Shown here piece by piece: positions 14,742 through 22,654 of a stretch of DNA of 23,726 bases (within the stretch, counting starts at the first letter, position 1; each line of letters opens with the position of its first letter). Location: contig UQMO01000034.1 in NCBI GenBank assembly GCA_900542125.1, forward strand, positions 1-23,726. Reading direction: 5' to 3'. Source of the stretch: an uncultured Collinsella sp. GTDB lineage: Bacteria; Actinomycetota; Coriobacteriia; Coriobacteriales; Coriobacteriaceae. The notes under the pieces are model-generated. The model did not search any database and was not told the DNA's origin. It worked only from the letters and a program-made list of their open reading frames with translations. The position numbers were made by a program, and so were the translations under genes.

Positions 14742-16214
14742 TTACTTGGCCTGCTTATCGAGCGTGGGCTTCATGGCAATCAGGATTGCAGCGGCGACCA
14801 CGGAGCCGATCACGATGTCCAGGCAGAACAGCGCGACGTTGTTGGTGGCCAGGGCGACGATAAAGCCACCGTGCGGGACGTAGCAGTCGATGCCCTGGAA
14901 GGCGGCGAGGGCAGCACCCACGGCAGAGCCGATGCAGATGCCGGGCAGGGTGTGGCCAAGGTCCTTGACCGCGAAGGGGATAGCGCCCTCGGTAATGCCG
15001 ATGCAGCCCATGAACAGTGCGGAGATACCCATCTGGCGATCGGCGTCATCGAACTTGTTCTTGGCGATGAGCGCAGCGAGGCCACAGGCGATCGGGGGAA
15101 TGGCGACGGCGACGCGGAACATGCCGTTGGGGCCATAGATGCCGGAGGCCATGATGGCCATGGTAAAGGTCGAAGCGGTCTTGTTGATGGGGCCACCCAT
15201 ATCGAAGGCGGTCATAACACCAATAACCAGACCCAGGACAACCGCGGAGCCGCCCTGCAGGCTACCGAGCACGCTGGTGAGCCAATCCATCACGAAGCCA
15301 AGCGGCGTGGCCAGGATGTAGATGTAGGCCATGCCCAGGACGAGCGAGGTCAGAATCGGGATGATCAGGATCGGCATGATGGTCTGGATGGTGTTGTTGA
15401 CCTTCCAGGTCTTCATCCAGCGGACAAAGTAACCGCAGATGACAGCCATGATCATGGCACCCAAGAAGCCGGTCGAAACGCTGTTGCCACTCGGGGTGAC
15501 GACGGCGTTGTTAACCAAGTAGCCCAGGACGAAGCCAGGGGCAAGTGCGGGCTTGCCGGCCATCGAGTAGGCGATGTATGCCGCAAGCACCGGAATCATC
15601 ATAGAGATGCCGGCCATGCCGATGGTGTTAAGGCTCACCATCAACGGGTTGGTGACCTCCATACCACTAGCACCGGCAGTACCGGATGCCAACGAGAAGG
15701 CGAGGAACACGCCACCGATGACGACAATGGGGATAAAATAGGAAACGCCGGTATTGAATGCATTGAGCAGCGTCTTACCCGGATCGGCAAAGATAGACTG
15801 CTTGGACGCCGGTGTCGGGGCCTGCGGGGCAGCGGAGACGGCCTTCTTCTCTGCCTTGGCCTCGGCCTTGGGCGCGTCAACGGCGCCACCCGTCGCCTTG
15901 ATGATCTCAACGGCCTGGTCGATGATCTTTACCGGATCGGCGATTACATCGGAAGTACCGACCTTGAGGAACTTGCCCTCGGCCATCTTCTGCTCAAAAC
16001 GATCCTCGTTCTCAACACCCACGTCGACGGACTCCAGGACCAGGTCGGCGGAGTCCACGTCTTCCTGCGTGAGCTCATTCTCGATACCCAGGCCACCCTG
16101 AGCCTCGACCTTGCACTCGATGCCACGGGCGGCGCATTCATCCTGAATCGCCTTCTGGGCCATATACGTGTGGGCGATACCCACGGTACAGGCGGCAACG
16201 CCTACGATCTTCAT
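14742..16214 (-). CDS. PTS fructose-type EIIBC permease
   Basis: Predicted protein of 490 residues. The ATG at 16214 has GAGGG upstream and opens directly into the EIIB domain MKIVGVAACTVGIAHTYMA, where Cys9 is the phosphorylation site. EIIB spans about 1-98. An Ala/Lys/Glu-rich linker (about 105-142) leads to the membrane EIIC domain (about 145-485), which has roughly nine or ten hydrophobic segments and the fructose-family signatures GGPINKTA and ITEGAIPFA. It imports and phosphorylates a sugar using phosphate from the EIIA encoded at the other end of the operon. Fructose-type EIIBC proteins handle fructose, mannose-type, and other ketoses, so the substrate is not certain. It is the first gene of the operon and is divergent from a LacI regulator. 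Confidence 0.93.
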   Translation of the reverse strand: MKIVGVAACTVGIAHTYMAQKAIQDECAARGIECKVEAQGGLGIENELTQEDVDSADLVLESVDVGVENEDRFEQKMAEGKFLKVGTSDVIADPVKIIDQAVEIIKATGGAVDAPKAEAKAEKKAVSAAPQAPTPASKQSIFADPGKTLLNAFNTGVSYFIPIVVIGGVFLAFSLASGTAGASGMEVTNPLMVSLNTIGMAGISMMIPVLAAYIAYSMAGKPALAPGFVLGYLVNNAVVTPSGNSVSTGFLGAMIMAVICGYFVRWMKTWKVNNTIQTIMPILIIPILTSLVLGMAYIYILATPLGFVMDWLTSVLGSLQGGSAVVLGLVIGVMTAFDMGGPINKTASTFTMAIMASGIYGPNGMFRVAVAIPPIACGLAALIAKNKFDDADRQMGISALFMGCIGITEGAIPFAVKDLGHTLPGICIGSAVGAALAAFQGIDCYVPHGGFIVALATNNVALFCLDIVIGSVVAAAILIAMKPTLDKQAK

Positions 16215-16314
16215 TGCTTCCCTCTTTTCATAGAGTTGCGTGCGCAAGACACCGTTTGCGGAGGCCTCCGGAGCATCCCCTGCCGTTTGGACTTGCTGTC
16301 TTTTCGACAAGACC

Positions 16315-16344
16315 AATATAGGTGCTCGTTTTTCTTAATGCCAG
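16315..16344 (-). promoter_or_regulatory. Candidate promoter of the PTS operon
   Basis: On the minus strand CTGGCA (16344 to 16339) and TATATT (16320 to 16315) are 18 bases apart. The start site would be near 16308, leaving a leader of about 95 bases before the EIIBC gene. Confidence 0.45.
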
Positions 16345-16349
16345 CTTAT

Positions 16350-16406
16350 TTCGGTAAACGCGCAGGTCAGAGCGTTGGTTATGCGATTTAGTTATGCGTT
16401 TAACCA
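16350..16406. promoter_or_regulatory. LacI-type operator candidates in the PTS/LacI gap
   Basis: GTTATGCGTTTAAC (16391-16404) is a near-palindrome with the central CG typical of LacI-family operators. GTTATGCG also occurs at 16378-16385, 13 bases earlier, inside TTGGTTATGCG, and the pair is closed by AACCAA, so TTGGTTA and TAACCAA frame the segment. TCGGTAAACGCG at about 16351-16362, just upstream of the -35, is a related half-site. The regulator encoded at 16630 is the natural binder. Confidence 0.5.
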
Positions 16407-16629
16407 AAAATGAATCCTGCGATTTTACCCTCGATTTCAAAAGTCAAGAAGTATTTGATTTTCTCGGTAGACGGCAGATGCGCATGCCGGTCGCAAATTT
16501 CGACCCCACACGTATACCGCATTTGTTGCATACTCATATGAAAGGAAAAGGTCGCTCACCGAAGCGTATCCCTCACCAAGACTCAAAGTCATCATGTTGG
16601 AAAATGCTCATCTGTCGGAAGGAGTCGCT

Positions 16630-17640
16630 GTGGCAAAACAGCGCGTTACGATCGCAGACGTCGCTCGAGAGGCGGGAACCTCGACGGCAAGCGTCTCGTA
16701 TTACCTCAACGACAAACGAGAAAAACTTAGCGAAAAGACGCAGAACAAAATCGCGCGCGTCATTAAGGAACTCGGATACGTTCCCAATGCCCAGGCGCAA
16801 ACGCTCACCGGCAAACAAACCCACGTCATCGCCATCATCATTTTGGATAACACCAACAAATGGGCGGGGCTCGTTCTCAATGGCATGGAGCAGGTCATGC
16901 TCCCCGCGGGCTACCAGACGGTCGTTTGCACGAGCAACTTTAACCCCGAGACCGAGCTCATGTATGTCGACAAAATGCTCTCGCTGGGCGTCGATGGTTT
17001 TATCATCCAGCCCACGGCAAATTTCAAGGCCGTTCACGACCGCATCAAGCGCGCCGGCAAGCCCGTCGTCTTTTTTGACGCGGCCATCTACAGCCCGGGC
17101 ACGAGCTGGATCAAGACCAACCTCTACGACGGCGTGTACAATGCCACGCAAGCGCTTCTCGATGCCGGCTACGAGGACTTTTTCTCCATTGCCGCCAATA
17201 TGACCGAAATGCGCACCCGCATGGAACGTTTTCAGGGATATGCCGAGGCATTGGCCGCAAATGGGCAGCTCTACAAAGCCATCCCCATCGATCACAACAA
17301 GCCGTCAATCAACGAGCTCACCGAATACTTTAAATACAAGTTCAACCCCGCCAAGCGCACGCTCATCTTCGTACAAAACCAATGGGCACTTCCGCGCGTC
17401 TATAAGGCGCTTCAGTCCATGGTCCATCTGCTCCCACAGCAAATCGGCCTTTTGGGACTCAACTGCGAAGACTGGACCAACCTCACCACGCCAACCGTCT
17501 CCACCATCATCGAGCCCGTCGACCAGGAAGGTCGCGAAGCAGCCGAGATGCTGCTCGCCCTACTTGACGGTAGCAGCGAACCCGGCGAGCAGCGCATTCT
17601 CGAGTGCAAGCTCAACTGGCTCGACTCCACCTCGATCTAG
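16630..17640 (+). CDS. LacI-family regulator divergent from the PTS operon
   Basis: Predicted protein of 336 residues from a GTG at 16630, which has AAGGAG five bases upstream; the ATG at 16594 lacks a ribosome binding site and would add 12 residues. The headpiece reads VTIADVAREAGTSTASVSYY (residues 5-24) followed by NDKREKLSEKTQNKIARVI and the hinge NAQAQTLTGKQ. The effector domain follows with IAIIILDNTNKWAGLVLNGM, GVDGFIIQPTAN and LLGLNCEDWTNLTTPTVSTI, ending at EGREAAEMLLALLDG. It probably represses the divergent PTS-GatZ-TalC-transketolase operon until a pathway sugar phosphate binds. Putative operators with a central CG lie in the shared 415-base gap. It ends near a nested hairpin and the nuclease gene follows 119 bases later. 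Confidence 0.92.
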   Translation: MAKQRVTIADVAREAGTSTASVSYYLNDKREKLSEKTQNKIARVIKELGYVPNAQAQTLTGKQTHVIAIIILDNTNKWAGLVLNGMEQVMLPAGYQTVVCTSNFNPETELMYVDKMLSLGVDGFIIQPTANFKAVHDRIKRAGKPVVFFDAAIYSPGTSWIKTNLYDGVYNATQALLDAGYEDFFSIAANMTEMRTRMERFQGYAEALAANGQLYKAIPIDHNKPSINELTEYFKYKFNPAKRTLIFVQNQWALPRVYKALQSMVHLLPQQIGLLGLNCEDWTNLTTPTVSTIIEPVDQEGREAAEMLLALLDGSSEPGEQRILECKLNWLDSTSI

Positions 17641-17666
17641 ACCGCGGGGCAAATGAATCAGTAGCG

Positions 17667-17699
17667 TCTATCCCAAATCTTGAGTATTTGTTCGATAGA
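17667..17699 (+). terminator. Nested hairpin after the LacI gene
   Basis: TCTATC (17667-17672) pairs with GATAGA (17694-17699), and inside it CAAAT pairs with ATTTG. It lies 27 bases after the LacI stop codon. There is no U-tract after it, so it may equally be an operator for the downstream nuclease gene. Confidence 0.35.
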
Positions 17700-17724
17700 A
17701 CGGCCCCTGCCGGCACCTGCTAGA

Positions 17725-17751
17725 CTGGTAGATTCCCAACCATCTAGCCAG
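17725..17751 (+). promoter_or_regulatory. Hairpin abutting the nuclease ribosome binding site
   Basis: CTGGTAGAT (17725-17733) pairs with ATCTAGCCAG (17742-17751) with one bulged base. The last bases of the stem overlap the AGGAG that precedes the ATG at 17760, so folding could limit translation. Confidence 0.35.
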
Positions 17752-17759
17752 GAGCCGCA

Positions 17760-18743
17760 ATGTCGCGCAAGTCCGCCTACAAGCAAGCACTTTCCATCGG
17801 CACCGCCGTGGTGCTGGGGTTTGCGTTGTTTACGGGATCGCTCGACGGAGCTCCCAAGCTGCTGTCGCCGCAAAGTGATGAGCAGGCGGCAGCCCTGGCC
17901 GAGAAGCAAGACGAGAGTCCCAGCCGCACCGACGACGAGGCAGACCTGGTTGCCCGGCTCGAATCGGGAACAGCGAGCTCCTCGGACTCTCAAAATAGCC
18001 AAGACTCTGGCGATGGCTCCGATTCTGCCGCATCCGACACCGGTGACGACGCTTCCGCGGACAGCGCCGCCACCCCAATCGACGAGGTCGAAAACCCCGA
18101 TCTCGACCGCGCTCGCGGCGTATACCTCAGCAGCATTCCCGACTACGCGGGCAATCCCTACGTTGCCCTTCGCGCCGACAGCACGCACCCGTTGGGCACA
18201 CCGTCATTCACACTCGATGAATACGAACGCGCTGCAGAAGAGGGCTGCTTTAAGAAATTTTCCAAGCTCGACAGCCTGGGCCGCACCCGCAAAGCGCTCG
18301 CCTGTGTGGGCCCCGAATCACTCGGTCAAGGCGAGCGCGGCGATATCTCGCGTATCCATCCCGCTGGATGGCGCCAGCAGCGCTACGACTTTATTCCGGG
18401 CCAGAGCCTCTACAACCGCTGCCACCTCATCGCCTGGTCGCTCTGCGGCGAAAACGCCAACCGCAAGAATCTCCTCACCGGCACGCGCTATCTCAACGAG
18501 ACGGGCATGCTGCCGTTTGAAGAGCAGATTCTTAACTACATCCGCGACACGGGCAACCATGTGCTCTACCGCGTCACGCCCATGTATAACGAAGAGGAGC
18601 TTGTCTGCCGTGGCGTGCGCCTTGAGGCGCAATCGGTCGAGGACCACGGCAAGACCCTCTGCTTCCACGTATATTGCTACAACCTGCAGCCGCACGTACA
18701 GATCGACTACGCCACCGGCCGCAACCAGGCCTCGGGGGACTAG
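17760..18743 (+). CDS. Secreted or membrane-anchored DNA/RNA non-specific endonuclease
   Basis: Predicted protein of 327 residues; AGGAG precedes the ATG. A basic start and hydrophobic stretch (about 9-27, LSIGTAVVLGFALFTG) form a signal peptide or membrane anchor. Residues about 55-110 are a Ser/Asp/Glu-rich, low-complexity linker. The C-terminal 200 residues match the EndA-like beta-beta-alpha-metal nuclease family: YNRCHLIAWSLCGENANRKN (218-237) takes the place of the DRGH motif, with His222 as catalytic base and an Asn of GENANRKN as metal ligand, then LLTGTRYLNETGMLPFE and GNHVLYRVTPMY. The motif reads NRCH instead of DRGH, as in many gut Firmicutes relatives. It should degrade extracellular DNA or RNA, for nutrition or DNA uptake. 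A CTCGGGG-N6-CCCCGAG hairpin (18731-18750) spans the stop codon. Confidence 0.88.
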   Translation: MSRKSAYKQALSIGTAVVLGFALFTGSLDGAPKLLSPQSDEQAAALAEKQDESPSRTDDEADLVARLESGTASSSDSQNSQDSGDGSDSAASDTGDDASADSAATPIDEVENPDLDRARGVYLSSIPDYAGNPYVALRADSTHPLGTPSFTLDEYERAAEEGCFKKFSKLDSLGRTRKALACVGPESLGQGERGDISRIHPAGWRQQRYDFIPGQSLYNRCHLIAWSLCGENANRKNLLTGTRYLNETGMLPFEEQILNYIRDTGNHVLYRVTPMYNEEELVCRGVRLEAQSVEDHGKTLCFHVYCYNLQPHVQIDYATGRNQASGD

Positions 18744-18787
18744 CCCCGAGCCACGACAAGAACCGATTTGCAACCCCACCGGGGATC

Positions 18788-18823
18788 AAAAAGGGCCACC
18801 CCGGATTGCCCAGAGCGGCCCTT
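18788..18823 (-). terminator. Intrinsic terminator of the EF-G-like gene
   Basis: AAGGGCC (18791-18797) pairs with GGCCCTT (18817-18823), and on the minus strand the stem is followed by TTTTT (18792 to 18788). It is 35 bases past the stop codon of the EF-G-like gene. The nuclease gene ends on the opposite side, so it may act for both. Confidence 0.75.
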
Positions 18824-18857
18824 GCATCAGAATGTATGTTGCAGGCAGCGCCACACG

Positions 18858-20933
18858 CTACTTGGCACGGCCCTCCTCATAGCGCTCGACCAGCTTGGCC
18901 TGAACGTCATAAGGCACCTGCTCGTAGCCGGCGGGCTTCATGGTAAAGTCACCCGTGCCGCGCGTGATAGAGCGCAGGCGCGTCGAATAATCCGTCAGCT
19001 CTGCCAGCGGCGCCTGGGCAATGACCACGGTGTCGCCGCGCTCATCGGTCTCCATGCCCGTCACGCGACCGCGCGATGCCGAGATGTCGCCCATCACAGC
19101 GCCGGCGTAGCTTTCGGGAATAGTCACCGTGATTTCCTCGATGGGCTCCAGCACCACCGGGTCGGCATCGGCGCACGCCTTGCGCAGGCCGATGCGAGCC
19201 GCCGCGCGGAACGCCATCTCGTTGGAGTCGACGCTGTGATACGAGCCGTCGTACACAGCCACGCGAATGCCCGTGAGCGGATAGCCGGCAATAATACCGT
19301 CCTTCATGGTCTCCTGGACACCCTTGTCCACGGCGGGGATCAGCGAGCGCGGAATACGGCCACCTACGACCTCGTCCACAAACTCATAGCCATCGCTCGT
19401 GCCGTCGGGCCCAATGAGCGGCTCAACGCGCAGCCAGCAGTCGCCATACTGACCGGCGCCACCGGTCTGCTTCTTGTGGCGGCCCTGAGCGCTCGCCGTG
19501 CGGCGGATGGTCTCGCGATACGGGATGCGGATCGGCACGCTCTTGGCAACGACCTTGGTGCGGTCCTCCAGACGGTTGAGCAGCACCGAAACCTGCGCCT
19601 CACCAACGGCGGAGATAATGGTCTGGCCGGTCTCCTCGTCGCGGTCGATGCTCATGGTCGGATCGGCCTTGCAGGCCTTCTCGATAAACGTGTAGAGCTT
19701 CTCTTCGTCGCCGCGATTCTCGGCCTCGATGGCAATGCGGTACTGCGAGTTGGGGAACTTAAACGCCGCAGCCTCGACCTTGCCGGTAATCGAGAGCGTA
19801 TCGCCCGTCTCGGCCGCCAGCTTGGGTGCCACGATAATGTCGCCGGCATAGGCGTGACCGACCTCGGTCATGTCGCGGCCGCACATCACATACAGGTGAG
19901 CCAGACGGTCGCCCTTGCGGGTACGCGCGTTGATCAGCTCAAGACCCGGCTCAAGCGTACCCGTCAGCACCTTGATAAAGCTGATGCGACCCTGCTGCGG
20001 ATCGGCCAAGGTCTTAAACACAAACGCCACCGGACGGTCATCGTCACTCGAGATCTTAAGCGAATCGCCGTCGATAAGCGGCATCTCACCGTAGTCGGTC
20101 GGCGCCGGGAAGTACGTCGCGATGTCGTCCATCAGCGAGTTGACGCCCTGCTCCTTGATGCAATCGCCCGCAAAGACCGGCACAAAGATGCGCTCGGCAA
20201 TCGCCTTCGACAGCAAGCCCTCAAGCTCCTCCTGCGTCAGCGTCTCCTCGCCTTCCAGGTACTTCATCATCAGCTCATCGTCGGCCTCGGCCACCAACTC
20301 GCACAGATGGTCATGGGCCTCCTCGGCCTGGGCACGATACTCCTCGGGAATCTCCGACTCAACGGCTTCGGTGCCGTTGCAATGGCGCGCCTTCATGCGC
20401 ACCAGGTCGATAATGCCGTCAAAGTCCTCGCCCTCGCCCCAGGGAAGGGTCACGGCGCCCAATCGCGTGCCAAAGCGCTCCTGCAGCAGGTCCATCGTGG
20501 TCGCAAAGCTGGCCTCGGAGCGCGACAGGCGGTTTACGAACACCGCACGCGCCAAGCGCAGGTCCTCGGCGGCATACCAGAGCTTAACCGTCGTAGGCTG
20601 CGGGCCGGCCTCGGCGTCGACCACAAACAGAGCCGTCTCGCAGACGCTCATCGCGGCAAAGGCGTCGCCGATAAAATCGGGGTAACACGGGGCATCGAGC
20701 ACATTGATGCGCGCGCCCTTCCAGTCGATCGGTGCAATGGTCGTCGAGATGGAAAATGCACGCTTGACCTCTTCGGGGTCATAGTCGAGCGTGGGCTTGG
20801 TGCCGTCGTGGCCGCCCAGGCGGGCGGTCTTGCCAGAAAGGTGGAGCATGGCCTCGGCGAGTGAAGTCTTGCCCACCCCGCCTTGGCCTACGAGCACCAC
20901 GTTCCTTACATTGCCGGTCTTGGGAGCACCCAT
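18858..20933 (-). CDS. EF-G-like translational GTPase paralogue with degenerate G3 and G4 motifs
   Basis: Predicted protein of 691 residues, close to normal EF-G length. The ATG at 20933 has AAGGAGG upstream; a TTG at 21044 is less likely. The G domain carries an intact P-loop GQGGVGKT (16-23). The G3 motif, normally DTPG, reads DAPC (80-83), and the G4 motif, normally NKxD, reads NRLS (134-137), so guanine recognition and hydrolysis may be altered. Domains II-V are complete: GRISFIKVLTGTLEPG, the domain III/IV boundary IPYRETIRRTASAQGRHKKQ, GYPLTGIRVAVYDGSYHSVDSNEMAF, and the domain V start VLEPIEEITVTIPESYAGAVMGDISASRGRV. It belongs to the non-canonical EF-G-like group found beside true EF-G in actinobacteria and others; its role on the ribosome is not established. 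It is a single-gene unit. Confidence 0.88.
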   Translation of the reverse strand: MGAPKTGNVRNVVLVGQGGVGKTSLAEAMLHLSGKTARLGGHDGTKPTLDYDPEEVKRAFSISTTIAPIDWKGARINVLDAPCYPDFIGDAFAAMSVCETALFVVDAEAGPQPTTVKLWYAAEDLRLARAVFVNRLSRSEASFATTMDLLQERFGTRLGAVTLPWGEGEDFDGIIDLVRMKARHCNGTEAVESEIPEEYRAQAEEAHDHLCELVAEADDELMMKYLEGEETLTQEELEGLLSKAIAERIFVPVFAGDCIKEQGVNSLMDDIATYFPAPTDYGEMPLIDGDSLKISSDDDRPVAFVFKTLADPQQGRISFIKVLTGTLEPGLELINARTRKGDRLAHLYVMCGRDMTEVGHAYAGDIIVAPKLAAETGDTLSITGKVEAAAFKFPNSQYRIAIEAENRGDEEKLYTFIEKACKADPTMSIDRDEETGQTIISAVGEAQVSVLLNRLEDRTKVVAKSVPIRIPYRETIRRTASAQGRHKKQTGGAGQYGDCWLRVEPLIGPDGTSDGYEFVDEVVGGRIPRSLIPAVDKGVQETMKDGIIAGYPLTGIRVAVYDGSYHSVDSNEMAFRAAARIGLRKACADADPVVLEPIEEITVTIPESYAGAVMGDISASRGRVTGMETDERGDTVVIAQAPLAELTDYSTRLRSITRGTGDFTMKPAGYEQVPYDVQAKLVERYEEGRAK

Positions 20934-21173
20934 GATGACCTCCTTGCAGGGCCGCGCGCATTGCGCGACGCCAACGGGGAGAGTTCGCGGTCGGTGCCAT
21001 CCCGGGAGCAGCATGGTCGGCAGCCGAGCCGACTCACCCTCCAAATGTCCTATGTCACCACCCTACCCTCACGGGCGACCGTCCATGCACACCTTTCGGC
21101 ACACGTATGAATACAGGCGGCGAGAGGAAGAGACAAGCTTGTGAGGCGATTATTGAACCCCGCCGATGCAAAC
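20934..21173 (-). promoter_or_regulatory. Upstream region of the EF-G-like gene
   Basis: This roughly 240-base stretch holds no convincing gene. The promoter of the EF-G-like gene must lie here. TTGTCT with TATTCA 17 bases on (minus strand, about 21140 to 21110) is a weak candidate. Nothing else stands out. Confidence 0.3.
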
Positions 21174-21210
21174 AAAAAGCCGCCACAGACCGTAAGACCT
21201 GCGGCGGCTT
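21174..21210 (-). terminator. Terminator of the amino-acid ABC operon
   Basis: AAGCCGCCACAG (21177-21188) pairs with CTGCGGCGGCTT (21199-21210) with one mismatch. On the minus strand the stem is followed by TTTTTGTTT. It lies 34 bases after the ATPase stop codon. Confidence 0.88.
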
Positions 21211-21243
21211 CGCCTCAATTAATAGTTGAGCAAATACCTGAGC

Positions 21244-22008
21244 CTATCCCTCGATACGGCTCAAAAACTCACGCGTGCGCTGCTCGCGCGGATGGTCGAT
21301 AACCTGCTCGGCCGGACCCTCCTCGACAATGCGGCCTCCGTCCATAAAGACCACGCGATCGGCAACATCGCGCGCAAACTGCATCGCGTGGGTCACGATC
21401 ACCATCGTCATATTCTGCGCGGCAAGGTCTTTAATGACACGCAGCACCTCGGCCGTTAGCTCGGGATCGAGCGCCGAGGTCGGCTCGTCAAAGAACAAGA
21501 TTTCCGGGTCGAGCGCCAAGGCGCGGGCGATACTCACGCGCTGTTGCTGACCGCCCGAAAGCTCACACGGAACCTTGTTCTCGTTGCCCACAAGCCCCAT
21601 CTGAGCAATCAATTCATGCGCACGAGCTTCCGCCTGCTCGCGCGGGCGCTTAAGCACGCAGATCGGCGCATCGGTGATGTTTTTCATCACGGTATAGTGC
21701 GGGAACAGATTGTAGTTCTGAAACACCAGGCCAAATCGCGAGCGCGCCTGCCTGGGCACATCGCCCTTCGCATAGACCGCGCCCGAACCCGCATCCGTCG
21801 CAACGGCAAGGTCGCCAAACGAGAGCGAGCCTCCGTCGAGCGTCTCGAGCAGCGTGGCACACCGCAGCAGCGTGGACTTGCCGCCACCCGAAGGCCCGAT
21901 AATCGCCACGACCTCTCCACGCTTTACCTCGAGCGAGATATCCTTGAGCACCTCATTGCCGCCAAACGCCTTGCGAGCGTTCGATATATTCATTACCGAA
22001 TTAATCAT
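21244..22008 (-). CDS. Polar amino-acid ABC transporter ATP-binding protein
   Basis: Predicted protein of 254 residues, typical for GlnQ/HisP-type ATPases. Walker A GPSGGGKST (38-46), a Q-loop at VFQNYNLFPHYTV, the signature LSGGQQQR, Walker B ILFFDEPTSALD and the switch His in VIVTHAMQFARDV are all intact. The ATP hydrolysis it performs on the cytoplasmic face drives uptake through the permease encoded just upstream. I chose the ATG at 22008, which overlaps the end of the permease gene by 8 bases; another in-frame ATG lies at 21993. Neither has a strong ribosome binding site, which fits translation coupled to the permease. Substrate specificity is set by the binding protein and permease. Confidence 0.93.
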   Translation of the reverse strand: MINSVMNISNARKAFGGNEVLKDISLEVKRGEVVAIIGPSGGGKSTLLRCATLLETLDGGSLSFGDLAVATDAGSGAVYAKGDVPRQARSRFGLVFQNYNLFPHYTVMKNITDAPICVLKRPREQAEARAHELIAQMGLVGNENKVPCELSGGQQQRVSIARALALDPEILFFDEPTSALDPELTAEVLRVIKDLAAQNMTMVIVTHAMQFARDVADRVVFMDGGRIVEEGPAEQVIDHPREQRTREFLSRIEG

Positions 22009-22654
22009 GGTAGTAATCCAATTTTTTCTCGGCGGCGCCCAGCAGCATCTCGACAACGAAATTAAAGACCCAGTAAATCAGCGCCGCAATCGCAAACGGC
22101 ACCATGCTCACCTGCGAGGCGACCAGCGCCTTGGCCGTCGAGAACATCTCACCCACGCCAATGGCAAACGCCAGCGACGTGTCCTTGACCAGCGTGATGA
22201 TCTCGTTGCCCATCGCCGGCAGAATACGCTTGGCGACCTGCGGCATCACGATATACAGAAACGTCTGCACGCGCGAATAGCCCAGCACCTCGGCAGCCTC
22301 GTATTGACCGCGCGGAATGGACTGCAAGCCCGAGCGATAGATCTCGGCAAAGTAACCGGCGTAGTTGATGATGAACGCCACGACGCACGCCGTCCACTTG
22401 GAATCGGGCGTGAGCGAAATGCCAAACACGTAATACGGGGCAAAGTAGATGGCAAACATCTGCAGCATGAGCGGCGTGCCGCGCATGACCGAGATATAGA
22501 TGCGCGCAATCCAGCGAAGCGGCGCGATTTTGCTCATGCGCATAAACGCCACGGGAATTCCCAGCGGAATCGACCCGAGCAGCGTCAACACAAACAGCTG
22601 CAAACTGACCAAGAACCCCTGGCCAAGCATCTGCATCATGACCTGAATAGACAT
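22001..22654 (-). CDS. Polar amino-acid ABC transporter permease
   Basis: Predicted protein of 217 residues, normal for HisM/GlnP-type permeases. Its ATG at 22654 shares a base with the stop codon of the binding-protein gene (TAATG). The first span is around residues 8-30 (GQGFLVSLQLFVLTLLGSIPLG), and about five spans are visible. The cytoplasmic EAA loop AAEVLGYSRVQTFLYIVMPQ (roughly 123-142) docks on the ATPase. The RGTPLMLQMF motif of this subfamily is present. As the only permease gene, it probably forms a homodimer in the membrane. Genes for the binding protein and ATPase flank it, completing an importer for polar amino acids. Confidence 0.93.
   Translation of the reverse strand: MSIQVMMQMLGQGFLVSLQLFVLTLLGSIPLGIPVAFMRMSKIAPLRWIARIYISVMRGTPLMLQMFAIYFAPYYVFGISLTPDSKWTACVVAFIINYAGYFAEIYRSGLQSIPRGQYEAAEVLGYSRVQTFLYIVMPQVAKRILPAMGNEIITLVKDTSLAFAIGVGEMFSTAKALVASQVSMVPFAIAALIYWVFNFVVEMLLGAAEKKLDYYHD

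Noticed and set aside
13257..16391. Long plus-strand open frame of about 1000 codons opposite the GatZ-like and EIIBC genes
   Set aside because: It is an antisense shadow of high-G+C genes with clear family matches, ribosome binding sites and intergenic structure on the minus strand.
18768..20864. Plus-strand frame of about 700 codons over the EF-G-like gene
   Set aside because: The composition is low-complexity (Arg/His/Leu/Gly) with no domain, and it is fully antisense to a recognised gene.
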